Origin: Populus alba
Taxonomy: Eukaryota > Streptophyta > Magnoliopsida > Malpighiales > Salicaceae
Assembly (NCBI RefSeq): GCF_005239225.2
Contig: NC_133289.1
Span: 6,021,501 to 6,085,500 of the forward strand
Direction: 5' to 3'
DNA length: 64,000 nt
Part shown: positions 1 through 10,916 of the stretch, one piece after another
How positions within the stretch are numbered: position 1 is the stretch's first letter
Layout of the letters: the number at the start of each line of letters is the position of its first letter
The notes under the pieces: generated by a model
What the model was told of the DNA's origin: nothing
What the model saw: only the letters and a program-made list of their open reading frames with translations
Database searches by the model: none
Program-made: the position numbers and the translations under genes

Positions 1-283
1 AAACAATGGTTTCAAACTAATAATTGATTTCCATTTACATTTTACACCATGTTATTCTTCTCATGACAGTTTGAACTTGAAAAAAAAAAGAAAGGCAATT
101 TGAAGTGAACAGTAGTAATACAAGTAATAGCCAATTCACCTTCCATCATCCCCTTCCCTTCAAGACTCCAGTCTTGAATCTTCTCATGAACCAAGAAAAA
201 AAATCGATAGAAGCTATAGAACAACAGCAAGAACAAGAAAAAGACTAGCTAAAATGATTACGTACAGGATTTATAATATGTGT
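1..283. other. 3' flank of the CDK-inhibitor gene
   Basis: No coding region is supported here. The stretch is AT-rich with short A runs and lies just downstream of the stop codon of the minus-strand SMR-type gene, so it probably holds that gene's 3' UTR and polyadenylation region. The short open frame on the minus strand has low-complexity phenylalanine-rich composition and no recognisable domain. Confidence 0.5.
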
Positions 284-649
284 TTAAGCTGTTCTGATCT
301 TCTTGGAATTAGATGCTGTGAACACCATACAAACCGAATCTAAATCATGTACTGGGATTTTAAAGAACCCTTGTGGAGGAGGACTCGATTTCCTCTTAGG
401 AGGCCTAGGTTTCTTCGGAGCTGGAGGGCACACCAGTGGTGACTTCAAAACATGAGCTGGTGACTTTGGTGTGCTAGGACTTCTACACTCTTGATCATCT
501 TCATCAAAACCTAGATTCTCCTTTGCATCTGCTTCCTTGGCTTCACAGAGCTTTGCTCCAAGACTAGCACTAGTACCGCATCCTCTTGCGGCGGAAACTG
601 TTCTTATTGGTGTAACTGGCCGGAATTCTGCTGAAACTTCAAGACCCAT
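284..649 (-). CDS. SIAMESE-RELATED (SMR) type cyclin-dependent kinase inhibitor
   Basis: An intronless frame of 121 residues. Members of this plant-specific nuclear family bind CDK-cyclin complexes, hold back mitosis and promote endoreduplication or stress arrest. The diagnostic part is the C-terminal half: an acidic stretch followed by ECRSP (about residues 54-58), then CPPAPKKPRPPKRK (about 74-87), a basic proline-rich motif shared by SIM/SMR proteins, then GFFKIP (about 94-99) and DLDSVCMVF, which resembles the family's C-terminal hydrophobic motif. The N-terminal half is low complexity and typical of this fast-evolving family. The ATG at 649 is the first in frame and size fits the family (roughly 80-130 aa). 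I cannot say which SMR member it is. The family motifs are seen in the sequence; the inhibitor role is inferred from the family. Confidence 0.75.
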   Translation of the reverse strand: MGLEVSAEFRPVTPIRTVSAARGCGTSASLGAKLCEAKEADAKENLGFDEDDQECRSPSTPKSPAHVLKSPLVCPPAPKKPRPPKRKSSPPPQGFFKIPVHDLDSVCMVFTASNSKKIRTA

Positions 650-2560
650 TAGCCACTAAGCCTAAAAGAGTACAAATCTTTCAAATCAAAAGGAAATTCA
701 AGAAAGTGCAAATGGGGTCACAGGAAAAGGAAATTGAGAGCCAAGAAACGTTTATGGGAGACGGAATTGAGATGTAGAGAGGGGGGGCAGGGAAGAAAGA
801 AGAAGCGTGCTATAAAGGCAATTAAGAGGATGATGATGTGTTGTGATGTAATGTGGAGAGTAGTGATGGGGAATGATGAAGACGAATACCCGCAAGAGCT
901 GGGAGAGTAGCAAAAGAGGACAAGCAACATTTAAGACAAATAAAGTTAGGGAAGGAAGTAAGAGATAACACAAATAGTTAGCGTGTGGGAGTGAGTTGAG
1001 TTTTAAGGGATAAAGAAACGCAGCCTTTTCACTGACAGATTGGCACAGTTTGCACATCTAGCTCTCATTGCACTTCTCCCCATGTGATGGGTTCTCTACC
1101 AAAATACCCGGGCTCTTACTCGCATCTTTTCGACCTCATCCCACATGTTTGATGGTGCTTTTGGTCCCTCCGTTCTTAACTTCTTCCGGTTCGGTCCCAT
1201 TCACCTTGATTTGTCCTAATTTCATCCACCTACTCTCCGTTGTTACTTCACCTAACTTGGGAGTTACTTTCCATGAGTAATAAAGAAAAAGATGAAAATA
1301 CTTGGTTCAAAAGATTGAGAGAAAGATATTGATTAAGAATATATATAAAGGAGGTAAGTTTGTCAGATCTAATATGGATTGTACATTGCATGGTTATTGG
1401 AGTTAAAACCCCTCCAGAGATTACATCACGTCATGATTTCTCTAGGAAATTAAAGAGACTAAGTTTATCCTTGCAAACAACTTTATTTGCTATTCTCATC
1501 TAATCTTTTTGCTAAATACGAAGATAAAATGGCTATCAAATGGCTGCTGATTGCTAAATACTAATCTTTCAGAAACCAGGAGCTTGTCTCGCAGAGGGTA
1601 AAACTGAGAGGAGGAAGGTCCTTTACATCTTCGGTTTTGAACCTTTTCATGTATGAAATGAACATCAACTCTTGCATGCTTAATGCGGGCAAGAAACAAT
1701 GAATTTGAAGCAAGAAAGATATGTAGCTCCAGGATCATCACAATGAATATTAGGAGGAAAATTAAGATATGGAGATGCGTAAATCTTTAAGAGCCATTTG
1801 AATCCAGTAAAATTCAGTTGTGCTCGTTGCAAGAGCACAATATTATGTCTCTCTACTGGATCTGGAAACAACCGATTGCTTCTTAGCACACCACAACACC
1901 AAGCAAGGACTAAAAAGACTTCATATCCAGTAGTCGATTTGTGATCATCAAAAAAAAAAAAAAAACACGTGTATAGTACAACCCCATGATCTATTGTGCC
2001 CTTCAAGTGGCCTAAAACACGTTTGGCTTGATGACGAAGATGCAGTGGTGTGGGACAATGAAGATATTGGTTATTAATTAGAGTATTTTGTTTTTGCTGG
2101 ATTCTCTTTTCTACTAGATCTATGAGGATGATCCATAATTTTTGGATTCAGCCAAGCACGAGTTGTTAGACCATCATTTTCGAGCTTAGTCAAGCACGAG
2201 AGCCATGTTTCTTTTTCTTTACTATAAGAATCTTTAACTCCATGATTAGATTATAAGTTAAAAATATTTTATTTCTTAACTAGTCATGGATGTTTTTACT
2301 CAAAGAGTCAAAGATATTTTATAAATATTTTGGCCCTTTATCTAAAAAAAAAAAAAACAAGCCACATGGATTATAAAAGAGACCATGAAAATCTTTAAAG
2401 GGCAAGTTTAATTTTTTTTCCCCACTCCCTATTGCATGTGTATTCTTATTATAGTATATTATTAAATGCTTGTATATATATTTAGGAAATGTTTATTGTT
2501 TTTATGTTGTAATCTCTATATTAACTTTTATACATTACCCCTATATATAAATACGAAAAG
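650..2560. other. Upstream region of the SMR gene, no gene recognised
   Basis: About 650-1060 is purine-rich on the plus strand (pyrimidine-rich when read in the SMR direction) and probably holds the 5' UTR and promoter of the SMR gene. I could not place a TATA box with confidence. From 1060 to 2560 there are only short frames without recognisable domains, poly-A runs near 1950 and 2345, and AT-rich sequence. Confidence 0.45.
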
Positions 2561-2589
2561 TTGACTAACTAATAGGTTAAGTCTCATGT

Positions 2590-2620
2590 TATTCTCAACT
2601 TCATATCAGAGTTATTACAC
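2590..2620 (+). repeat. Possible decayed LTR end and primer-binding site
   Basis: The text CTCAACTTCATATCAGAG at about 2595-2612 resembles the junction of a Copia 5' LTR end (…CA) with a tRNA-iMet primer-binding site (TGGTATCAGAGC), but the TGG is missing. AT-rich LTR-like sequence with a TATATAAATA string precedes it. A second LTR-start-like stretch lies near 2887 on the same strand. This is weak evidence for old retroelement debris. Confidence 0.25.
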
Positions 2621-2694
2621 TTTAAAACTCTTTTTTCTTCTCTCCATTGAACTCTTCATCTCAACCTAATATGTATAGACTTCTTCTTCACCTT

Positions 2695-2838
2695 CTGCTT
2701 TGGACTTTTCTCTTGATGTTGCCGTATAACCCTTCCTATGATTGTTGTCGTGAATCCTTAGTATTTTTTCTTCTCCCTCCGCTTTGGACTCTTCTCTTGT
2801 TGTTGCCGTATAACTCTTCCCTACTATTGTTGTTGTGA
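2695..2838 (+). repeat. Two-copy tandem repeat, period about 84 bp
   Basis: A CT-rich segment starting GCTTTGGACT at about 2697 recurs at about 2781, with matching text through GTTGCCGTATAAC and the following ATTGTTGT. The two copies differ by scattered substitutions. A short open frame across it is low complexity and is not taken as a gene. Confidence 0.7.
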
Positions 2839-3129
2839 CTTTTGTCATCATAGAGGCTTTAATTGCAAACATTATTTCCCTCATTAATGTTATAGAATCA
2901 TCTCAACCCAATAGTTTAAGTTGTTAGGTGAGGTCTCAGGATCTTAATTTTATAGGGATCAGGCACCAGCCACCAACCATTTTGAATAGGAAAAGTTAAT
3001 CAAATTACCAAAACCAAGAGATTTATTGATTATCTACGACATAAGCCTTGGCCGACAACCGTTAAGGAAAAATATAAACCTCATTAATTGCCATAACTAA
3101 TTCATGGAGTAGAAAATTTTAAGATGAGT

Positions 3130-3380
3130 AAGGATGCAATATTGTAAAGCCCCTCGTAATTTGATGATACTTAGTTATATCTTCAAGAGGATTCCCTGAG
3201 AAAAATAGGAGTTTGCCACCACCCACAACATATGAAGGAGTGTAAGGTTTGGCTCCAAGCATTTTAGCATAATGTAGCACATCAAGGATGTACTTACTTT
3301 GCCAAAGGTGGAAGCTATGAGAGTCTTAACACACTTGAATTCCAATTAAAAAAGTAAGAAGAGCCAAAACCTTTTCCCAT
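3130..3380 (-). pseudogene. Decayed Copia reverse-transcriptase fragment (3' part)
   Basis: Read on the minus strand from about 3372 down to about 3130, the translation follows the end of a Copia RT domain: a FLIGIQV-like segment, then SHSFHLWQSKYILDVL, AKMLGAKPYTPS, GKLLFFSGNPLEDITKYH, then a decayed counterpart of the GALQYLT region. At least one in-frame stop is present. It is the continuation of the RT fragment at about 4990-5225, from which it is separated by the foldback transposon at 3404-4677. It is non-functional. Confidence 0.7.
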
Positions 3381-3395
3381 GTTACCCCTAATATG

Positions 3396-3403
3396 TTATA
3401 AAG
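3396..3403. repeat. Left target-site duplication of the foldback transposon
   Basis: TTATAAAG, repeated exactly at 4678-4685 on the other side of the element. Confidence 0.85.
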
Positions 3404-4677
3404 CATAGTTATTAAACCGACGGGTCGGGTTTAATATGTGCAACAGCCCGGCCAAACCCGGGTGACCGGTGGGTCGACCCGCAAACCCGGCGTTTTTTTT
3501 TTTAAATATGAGATAAAAAAAATTGGTTTAAATATTTCAACTTAAAATGATAACATAGTATCTTGTGGGGTTTAAAACCCTTTCATGTATATACTCTATG
3601 TTTACATGAAAAAATCATGTTTTTTTCAATGTGGGATTTGAAACCCATTAGTAGTTCCCAAGGAAAAAATACAATATGGGATAAAAAACCTTTTGTTTAA
3701 ATACTTCAACTTAAAGTGATAACATAGGTGGGATTTGAAGCCCTTTCATATATATAATGTTCCCATGAAAAAAGTTATGTTTTTTCAATGTGGGATTTGA
3801 AACCCATTAGTATATATACTCTATGTTCCAAGGAAAAATTCATGTTTTTTCAATGTGGGATAAAAAACCTTTTGGTTTAAATACTTCAACTTAAAGGGAT
3901 AACATAGTATCTTTTCAAAGTGGGGTTTAAAGCCCTTTCATATATATACTCTATGTTTACATGAAAAAAATCATGTTTTTTCAATATGAGATTTGAAACC
4001 CATTGGTATATATACTCTATGTTCCCATGAAAAAAGTTATGTTTTTCAATGTGGGATAAAAACATAGAGTATATATATGAAAGGGCTTCAAATCCCACAT
4101 TGAAAAGATATTATGTTATCCTTTTAAGTTGAAGTATTTAAACCAAAATGTTTTTTTATCCACATTGAAAAAACATGATTTTTTCCTTGGGAACATAGAG
4201 TATATATACAATGGGTTTCAAATCCCACATTGAAAAAACATGATTTTTTCATGTAAACATAGAGTATATATATGAAAGGGCTTTAAACCCTACTTTGAAA
4301 AGATACTATGTTATCCCTTTAAGTTGAAGTATTTAAACCAAAAGGTTTTTTATCCCACATTGAAAAAACATGATTTTTTTGGGAACATAGAGTATATATA
4401 CCAATGGGTTTCAAATCCCACATTGAAAAGACATAATTTTTTCATGTAAACATAGAGTATATATACGAAAGGGCTTTAAACCCCACTTTGAAAAGATACT
4501 ATGTTATCATTTTAAGTTGAAATATTTAAATTAATTTTTTTATCTCATATTTTACATGGATTTTTTCATATAAAATATATATTTTTTTAATCAACCCGGA
4601 TAATCCGGGTTGACCCATAAAACCCGAGACCCGGCCCCTTGGCCGGGTCAACCCCCGGGCCGGGTTTAATAACTATG
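3404..4677. mobile_element. Non-autonomous hAT-like foldback transposon
   Basis: A 1274-bp element with perfect 15-bp terminal inverted repeats (CATAGTTATTAAACC at 3404-3418 and its complement at 4663-4677), flanked by exact 8-bp direct repeats TTATAAAG. Behind each terminus lies a GC-rich patch of CCCGGG/GGGTCGACCC-type motifs, standing out from AT-rich surroundings. Almost the whole interior is a second, imperfect inverted repeat centred near 4010. Each arm is built of repeated modules containing TGGGATTTGAAACCCATT, a TATATATACTCTATGTT string and TTTAAATACTTCAACTTAAA. No transposase reading frame is present. An 8-bp duplication is the hAT signature; the CATAG end only approximates the hAT terminal consensus. 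It is inserted in a decayed Copia RT. Confidence 0.85.
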
Positions 4678-4685
4678 TTATAAAG
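4678..4685. repeat. Right target-site duplication of the foldback transposon
   Basis: TTATAAAG, identical to 3396-3403. Confidence 0.85.
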
Positions 4686-4989
4686 TCATTTGATTTGAAT
4701 GCTACATGAAGAATATAAGCCAGAAAAAAAAAATGAAGGCCTAGGATATAAAAGAACATAGCATGAGTGATTTGACATATGTTGATTTCTACATATCCAC
4801 TCATGTACTATATCTAAATTTTTTTGGTTCACCCCATCATTTCCTACTTGTTCGATTGTTGCTGAGCAATATTTAAACATTAAACAAGCCTTCTCAGAAG
4901 GTAATATAATGTGGTTGATTTTCTCTCTTTTGCAATCAGTTTTGTTATAGCTTTTGTTAATTGCCCACCCCAATGCAAACTCTGCATGA

Positions 4990-5225
4990 AGTTTAGTATC
5001 TCTGAATAATCTTTTCCATGAACTTGTTCAAAGCCTTTGGCGACCAACTCTTAGGACGATCAAGTCTCCCATCTTATTTTATGTTTATATACCCAATTAG
5101 TGTTACTGATATGGTGGTCAAGAGGATAGGGACAAAGAGTCCAAGTGTTATTTTGAATCAACACAGCATGCTCATAATCGATGGCAGCTCTCTATTCTTC
5201 ATAAATTATTGCTTGGGAAAAGGTT
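4990..5225 (-). pseudogene. Decayed Copia reverse-transcriptase fragment (5' part)
   Basis: On the minus strand the translation gives the start of a Copia RT domain: an EHAVLIQNNTWTLCPYPLDH segment, then NWVYKHKIRW, then after a stop and frame change LVAKGFEQVHGKDYSEIL. This corresponds to the conserved NTW…LVPRP…WVYK…LVAKGF.Q..G.DY.ETF run of the family. The catalytic part (DVKNAFL, YVDD) is missing. Between this fragment and the transposon (about 4690-4990) the minus-strand sequence has an open frame I cannot match to Copia. Confidence 0.65.
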
Positions 5226-6000
5226 TTTGGTTCAGATAAAAAGACGGTGGTGTTAAGAGCAAGGGTTAGATATCTTGTTTGGTAATGGAAGATGTTGCCA
5301 AGAAAGGACTTTAGGCGTAGAACGCCCATTTAGGAACTAATACCAAGAAAGTTTGTGTACTTGGTTTCGAAAATTATGAAGATTACTTATGAGAATTATT
5401 TTTAAAATAATTGTTCTGCATAAAAATTACCAAAGGTTTTATATGAATGTTTATAATTTTTAGTTTTATATGATGCTCTGTTAAAATTTTGATTTTTGAA
5501 AAATAAATTTCAAATTAAAGATAAAGAGACGTTGGCCAACGTTTATGTAAAAAAAAAATATTTTAGCTATTCAAATAGTACGTTGTTGGAGGCTTGGAGC
5601 AATTAAAATAAAAGAAAGTAGCTAAAATGACAGTTTTTTATTTTGTCTTTAGATTTGTCTCCTGCGATGGAGTTGCTCTCCAAGAGAATCCAAGAAGGAA
5701 AGAAAACAATTACAATAAAAACTAGAATGGTAAAATGGTGGAATTCATTCTGCACGTCACGGGAGGTTCTAAGAAAACTCTCCAATGGCTGTTGATTGTG
5801 CGGAACTGCCATCAAGGTGTTACATACTGGTTTACTGCTTCGTTAACAGTTTCTTCAAAATTGATGTCATGTTTTGTCAGCAGTTGCCTTCAATGGCAGG
5901 ATTTAACACCGTGATTGACGAAGACACGTCGAGATGATACGACGACAGATTAATAGAAGTAATGCAACCAAACTAAGAGAACATAGATATTAGAAGGACG
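5226..6000. other. Gene-free AT-rich stretch
   Basis: No supported reading frame, RNA gene or recognisable repeat; A/T runs only. Confidence 0.4.
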
Positions 6001-6002
6001 AA

Positions 6003-6209
6003 ATGCGCCTTCATCACACAAGAACATGGCACAGATGGCTACTGCTTTGTTTTGTTTTGCTGCTGTCGCTGTCTGCCCATGTTAGTTCCCTCACGTTAGC
6101 TTTCATCCATTCGTTCATGTTCTCTGGTATTAAAAAAACACAGGGCAAGGCCGTGTTATCTTCAATCAAGATATTAAATTGTTTTACTTTTTCACCTCTT
6201 GGCAGTTAA
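6003..6209 (+). CDS. Doubtful small secreted-peptide frame
   Basis: A 68-codon frame opens with MRLHHTRTWHRWLLLCFVLL and continues SLSAHVSS. This has the layout of a cleavable signal peptide: basic start, leucine-rich core, small residues at the end. The remainder matches nothing I know, and it has no cysteine pattern, dibasic processing site or repeated peptide. A splice donor-like GTATTA follows at about 6127, so the frame could be the first exon of a small peptide gene whose later exons I cannot find. It is equally likely to be chance. Confidence 0.15.
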   Translation: MRLHHTRTWHRWLLLCFVLLLSLSAHVSSLTLAFIHSFMFSGIKKTQGKAVLSSIKILNCFTFSPLGS

Positions 6210-6442
6210 TTAAGAGTGTTATTATTGATCCCAGCAACCCCCCCTGCTAGCTTCTTGTACAATATTCTCCAGCCAATCATCAATGGATTCCTGACATGTT
6301 TGAAACATTCGTATACACAGAGATCATGAACTTGCAAAACATATAGCCTCAGTTTCTACAACTTAAATCATGATCCAAGCGCAGCCCTTGAGAAGAAATT
6401 AAATGAATTGTAGGTCTACATATTCTTTCGGCACTCATATTT

Positions 6443-6468
6443 CACTATATATATATATATATATAGTG
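6443..6468. repeat. (TA)n microsatellite, palindromic
   Basis: An alternating TA tract flanked by CAC and GTG, so the whole block is a perfect palindrome. Confidence 0.8.
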
Positions 6469-6837
6469 TGAATGATTATCGTATCTTTTCCAATCATAAT
6501 TATAACACAGGACCCCTCTTTTTATTGATAAATCAATTATTTTAGCTATAAGAATCTTGGAAATTGAAGGGAAGGAGTGAAATTTGAAATTACATGTTTT
6601 GCACGAAACATTCTGAAGAAAAATGGAATATATTTCTTAAGAACTACATATGACACGTGAATTAGCTAGCCTCAGCCATGATACATGAACTTCAGACAGC
6701 TGATTTTTGTCATGAAATTAATTACCAAAAGAGAGGGAGAGGTAAGATTTACATTATATCTCATGATATCTTCATTGCCTTCAGAGAAACCCATCATAGT
6801 GAAGATGAAAAGGACGGTTGCTTGAGATCCAAACCTA

Positions 6838-6858
6838 ATAATAATAATAATAATAATC
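6838..6858. repeat. (AAT)n microsatellite
   Basis: Seven consecutive AAT triplets. Confidence 0.8.
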
Positions 6859-6969
6859 TGGTGGAGGTGAGAGACAAAAGCTGTTGGGATCACATGACAA
6901 ATCTTATTGATTATCTTTGGTGGGATATGATGCAGTGGTTAATACATGACAAATCACGGGGCTAATTTA

Positions 6970-9590
6970 GTAAATATAATTATTATCAGTCGACAATCAG
7001 CCAAGACACGTGAAAGAACCCTTTTGGAACCTTTGCTTCTCGAGGATTCGAGGAAGAGGAATCCCAACAAATATTGCAAGTATTCTGGCTATATAATTAA
7101 GAGAGATTTAAATCTAATTAAGTATTTGTAATTACTATTTTATGATAAATCCTCGTGTATTAATTTAATCTCTTTAGATAAAAAATAAAATAAAATAGTG
7201 TAGCATGAGTGTAATGATTTCCCGAAGAAATTAATACCTTGTTTATCTTTTTTATCTTTTTTTCCTTTTTAAGAATGGATTTTGATGCAATCAATTTTGC
7301 CATTAATATAAACTCTGAATATCTAATAAAGAGGAGAGGGGGCAATATATTAGAGGAAAAATCGAGTGGTTCTTGTAGGCTTTTTACCTGGCATGCATGT
7401 GGCCGTACGTATGCACTAACATGTCCATGGAAGTGCTTTTACAGACAAGCTTGCGTTGTAGTAAGGTCAAAGTTCAGAAAAGTTATTCATGTCCTAATTC
7501 AATGGCGTGGATGTTCTTCAAATCTGGAATTCAACACCTCACTTCAAGTTCAAGCTTTAAGAGGAGGTTATAATCTCTCCTCTTTCTAACTACACTGAAA
7601 GGTGATGATATCTCGTAATTATTAATTTTTGAGATATCAACCAAAATAATAATTAGATTTTCTTTTTATACTATTATTTTTTAGTTCGAATCATATAAAA
7701 CAAGAGAAAATCTTTCTGGGTGCTGTTGACCGTACGTATTGTTTCATAGGGTTGTTGGAATGGTGATAAAAGATATTTTTTAAAGTATATTTTATTTGAA
7801 AATATATTAAAATAATATATTTTTATATTTTTAATTTTATCATGTCAAAATAATTTTAAAAACTAAGAGTGGACCAGTGATTTTCTAGAAAGTATATTTC
7901 ATTTTTAAATTTTCGCGGTAAGCATTTAGGTGAATTTTTATTAATTTTCTTAATACATCAGGCATATTTGAAACCTAGTTTTAAAAGTGAGTTTGACATG
8001 AAAAGATATCATATTAGTGTTTTTTTCAAACATATGCTGATATAAGAAAAAAAAATTTTAAAAAATTAATTTAAATATATTTTTAAATAAAAAATACTAA
8101 TTTGAAAGAATTACTCACCGTGGAATTAAATAGAAAGAGGAGCAGGAGGAGGAGGGGACCGGCGCAAGGTGTCTACTGGCTATACGGTAGTACTTTTATT
8201 TTATCTCTATTGTGAAGGGAGTAAAGGTAGAGTGACGATATCCGAATTGGTTCAAAGAAGGCGGGTAAAAAGCCCATCCAATCCTCAAGGTCCAGTATTA
8301 TTAAGCCCAGACAACCTTATTTAAGCCTCGTCAACTTTGGAAATCCATTACCACTTAAACTTCGTTAGTGGGATTATTATTATTATTTGACATAATAAAT
8401 GGAGGATTTGGTGTTTGCTCCGTGCATGAAACTCAATTTTCAGCTGTAAACGACGTTTAGAATTATGGTAATAATTTTATTTTAAAATATTTTCTTATAA
8501 ATGCATTAAAATTATATTTTTTATTTTTTAAAATTTATTTTTTACAATTATTAAAATGAATTTTGTAAAAAAATTCAAAAAATTCAAAAATATTTGTGTT
8601 TATATATATATATATATAAAACACCCGTATCTATCTCCTCTCCACACACCAAGGGCATTCCCAGCTCTTTTCAGTTCTTCACCTTCATTATCGTGCAAGG
8701 AGATTCATCCTTCACTTGGAATGATTAAAGAAAAGATAACAATGCTATCACCGTAAAATATTCTATTTTTCTTCGATAACTCTTTAATTAATTAATTAAT
8801 ATATCAAAATACTCGTCGTATCGTTGTTCTTTCTCTCTCTCTCTTTTAATATCTATTATCCACAAATGAATCCAATTGAAACAAAGAAAGAAAGAAAAAC
8901 CATGGATTTTGTTTTCGAGACCCGTTCTAAATGTTTAAAATTATCTAAAGATTACATGTCAATTATCCTAAAGAAATTATATCCTTACAAATATTGATAT
9001 GCTCATTGAAATTCTAACCCACCCGAAGACCCACCAGTATTCAAAACCCAAGAAAGCTTGGGCATCCAATGAACGAAGAATAATTGTATCCTCTTTCTTC
9101 ATAAGAAAACAAGGAGCATATGTGATGGGTGTCGTCGACCAGCAGCACCTCCATAGCTGTCATGGCCCCCATGCCTGTAAGTTCCTTTGACCTTCCTCTG
9201 ACTAAATGACACTTGCAAAATATTCTAAATCCCACCCACGTCTTTTTTGACCTCTTCTCCTTCTCTCCAAACATTGCCATCCAAGAATCCAATCCCATAT
9301 CTTTAAAAGAGAACATAAATTAATTAATGATACCGACGAATTTTCATAATAGTTCCTTTCAATTTCTATTCTACATTAATCTTTTTTGTTTTTTTACACA
9401 AGATTTGAAATCCCCAAGCCACTTGCATGTGGCCCATCATTTCTTCTTTCAATTTTTTTTTTACAATCTATCAGACCTTCTTTCCCTTCTCTGACTCTTC
9501 TCAAAGACACCGTCACGGCCAGAGAGTCCGGGCCCTTTCGCTACCGTCTAAGACGGATCGTCATTCACCACGTGTCCATCATTGCCTTCT
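6970..9590. other. Gene-free AT-rich stretch and 3' flank of the WRKY gene
   Basis: No supported gene. It includes a (TA)n tract at about 8600-8617. Near 7768-7870 and 8030-8100 there are A/T-only segments of the kind that recur through this window. Several short frames have no domain. The last few hundred bases downstream of the WRKY stop codon probably contain its 3' UTR. Confidence 0.4.
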
Positions 9591-9599
9591 CAGCTTTTC

Positions 9600-10776
9600 T
9601 CATGTTGAGTGAAACACGTGTCGCACTGCAGCACTAGCCGTGACGTCTTCCGGCAACGGAGTATGTGAGTGACGGTGCTCCCCCTCGTAAGTCACAATAA
9701 GCATGGCCGAGTCATCTACGGCACGCTCCACATGCTTCCTTGCGGGACATCCCCTCACACTACTACACTTGTAATACCCTCTACACAAGAAGAAAGCGTA
9801 AATTATTATTATTTCACAATCATAGACTGGGTCAAAAAAAAAATAAACATGATTAACGGTGGATGATTGAGGCATAAAATAAAATAATACCTTGGGTATG
9901 GTGAGCCCTTGATTGGCTTCTGACCATATTTTCTCCATGAGTACTCATCTGCTGGTATATCGGCAAGCTTGGAACTCACGGCTGGTACCCTTATTGTCCT
10001 CTTAACCCTTGATTTCCTAAAATCACAAAAACAAAATGAAATCAGAAAATTTTTAGATTCAATCTATCAAAAATTCCTAATAATATTCTGTGCTTTGTTT
10101 GAAAAAAAAAGAAAAAAAATTTATTATGTCCTTCCGGTTAGTAATTATCAATTATTTCTTGGGTTTATAATTGCTACCTTCTTTTGGAGCAATGACAGCT
10201 GCCACCGGAGGAGATCTTTCTGGCGGAGAGGGCATGATCGTGGCATTTCTTGCGGTGGGTCGATGAGAGAGGTGGTTTTCCGGTAGATCGAGCTTGAGTT
10301 CCGAAAAGAGAAGAGCCACCTTGTTTCCCATTAGAGACACTCCCATCAGCTGTAACAGAAGACACGAAGGATGAGGTAGTGGTGCCAGAGCTAAGGCTAT
10401 CCTTTGAATACTGACTACCCAAAGACAGGTCATTTTTCGACTCAGCTTTAGGGGGGCTCTTACTGTTAACAAAATCAAGGTTCAGTTTTTGAGGTTCTTG
10501 AGGGACAGGTCGGACGGGAACCGGGTAGGAAGAAGGAGAAGAAGTTGGTCCACGGCGAAAACGGGCATGACCGGTCCGGTTCAACATGGAGATGACTTGC
10601 TTGAACTTAGCAACGGTGAAGTTTGTGATTTCTCCGCAGTCAAGTTGGTGGCTTGGTCGAGTTTGGTTAGAGAGTGCAAAGATCAAGTGCTCCATGCTCT
10701 CGAGCCCAGCTGATGCAGCTTCTTGTATAGCCATCTGATCTTTCATCTTTGAATACCTAACTAGATCCACAGCCAT
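9600..10776 (-). CDS. WRKY11: WRKY transcription factor, group IId (WRKY11/WRKY17-like)
   Basis: Three exons, read leftward: 10178-10776, 9891-10016 and 9600-9780, giving 301 residues with phases intact. The product is a nuclear DNA-binding protein that recognises W-boxes (TTGACC/T); in Arabidopsis the WRKY11/17 pair negatively regulates basal defence. The N-terminus starts [14 protein letters not shown] and contains [25 protein letters not shown] (about residues 53-77), the calmodulin-binding/HARF block of group IId. A serine-rich [14 protein letters not shown] motif follows (about 140-153), then a basic nuclear-localisation stretch. The DNA-binding domain has WRKYGQK, split by the conserved intron after PYPR, and a CX5C…HXH zinc finger (CSSVRGC, HRH). 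The start ATG at 10776 gives the family's standard N-terminus. WRKY11 versus WRKY17 is not resolved. Confidence 0.93.
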
Positions 10777-10884
10777 GATGAGAGACGAAGAAGAAGAAAA
10801 CCCAACACTTGAAGGTGAAGAGACAGGAAGAAGATGAGGGGATGGTGTGGTTTTTTAGAGGAGGAGATGGGAGATGAGAAGATG

Positions 10885-10892
10885 TTTATAAA
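10885..10892 (-). promoter_or_regulatory. Likely TATA box of the WRKY gene
   Basis: TTTATAAA, about 110 bp upstream of the ATG in the gene's direction, at a normal distance for a plant core promoter with a short leader. It is palindromic, so strand cannot be told from sequence. Confidence 0.5.
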
Positions 10893-10910
10893 AGAAATGA
10901 AGGGGTGCAA

Positions 10911-10916
10911 AGTCAA
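10911..10916 (-). promoter_or_regulatory. W-box-like site upstream of the WRKY gene
   Basis: AGTCAA on the plus strand, which reads TTGACT on the gene strand, a W-box just upstream of the TATA box. Another TTGACT core occurs near 11134. WRKY genes are often auto- or cross-regulated through such sites; function here is inferred. Confidence 0.4.

Noticed and set aside
42..236. Minus-strand frame at the left edge
   Set aside because: Phenylalanine-rich, low-complexity translation of A/T runs with no domain; it lies in the 3' flank of the SMR-type gene.
2647..2838. Leucine-rich frame over the 84-bp repeat
   Set aside because: The leucine content is produced by a CT-rich tandem repeat; there is no family match.
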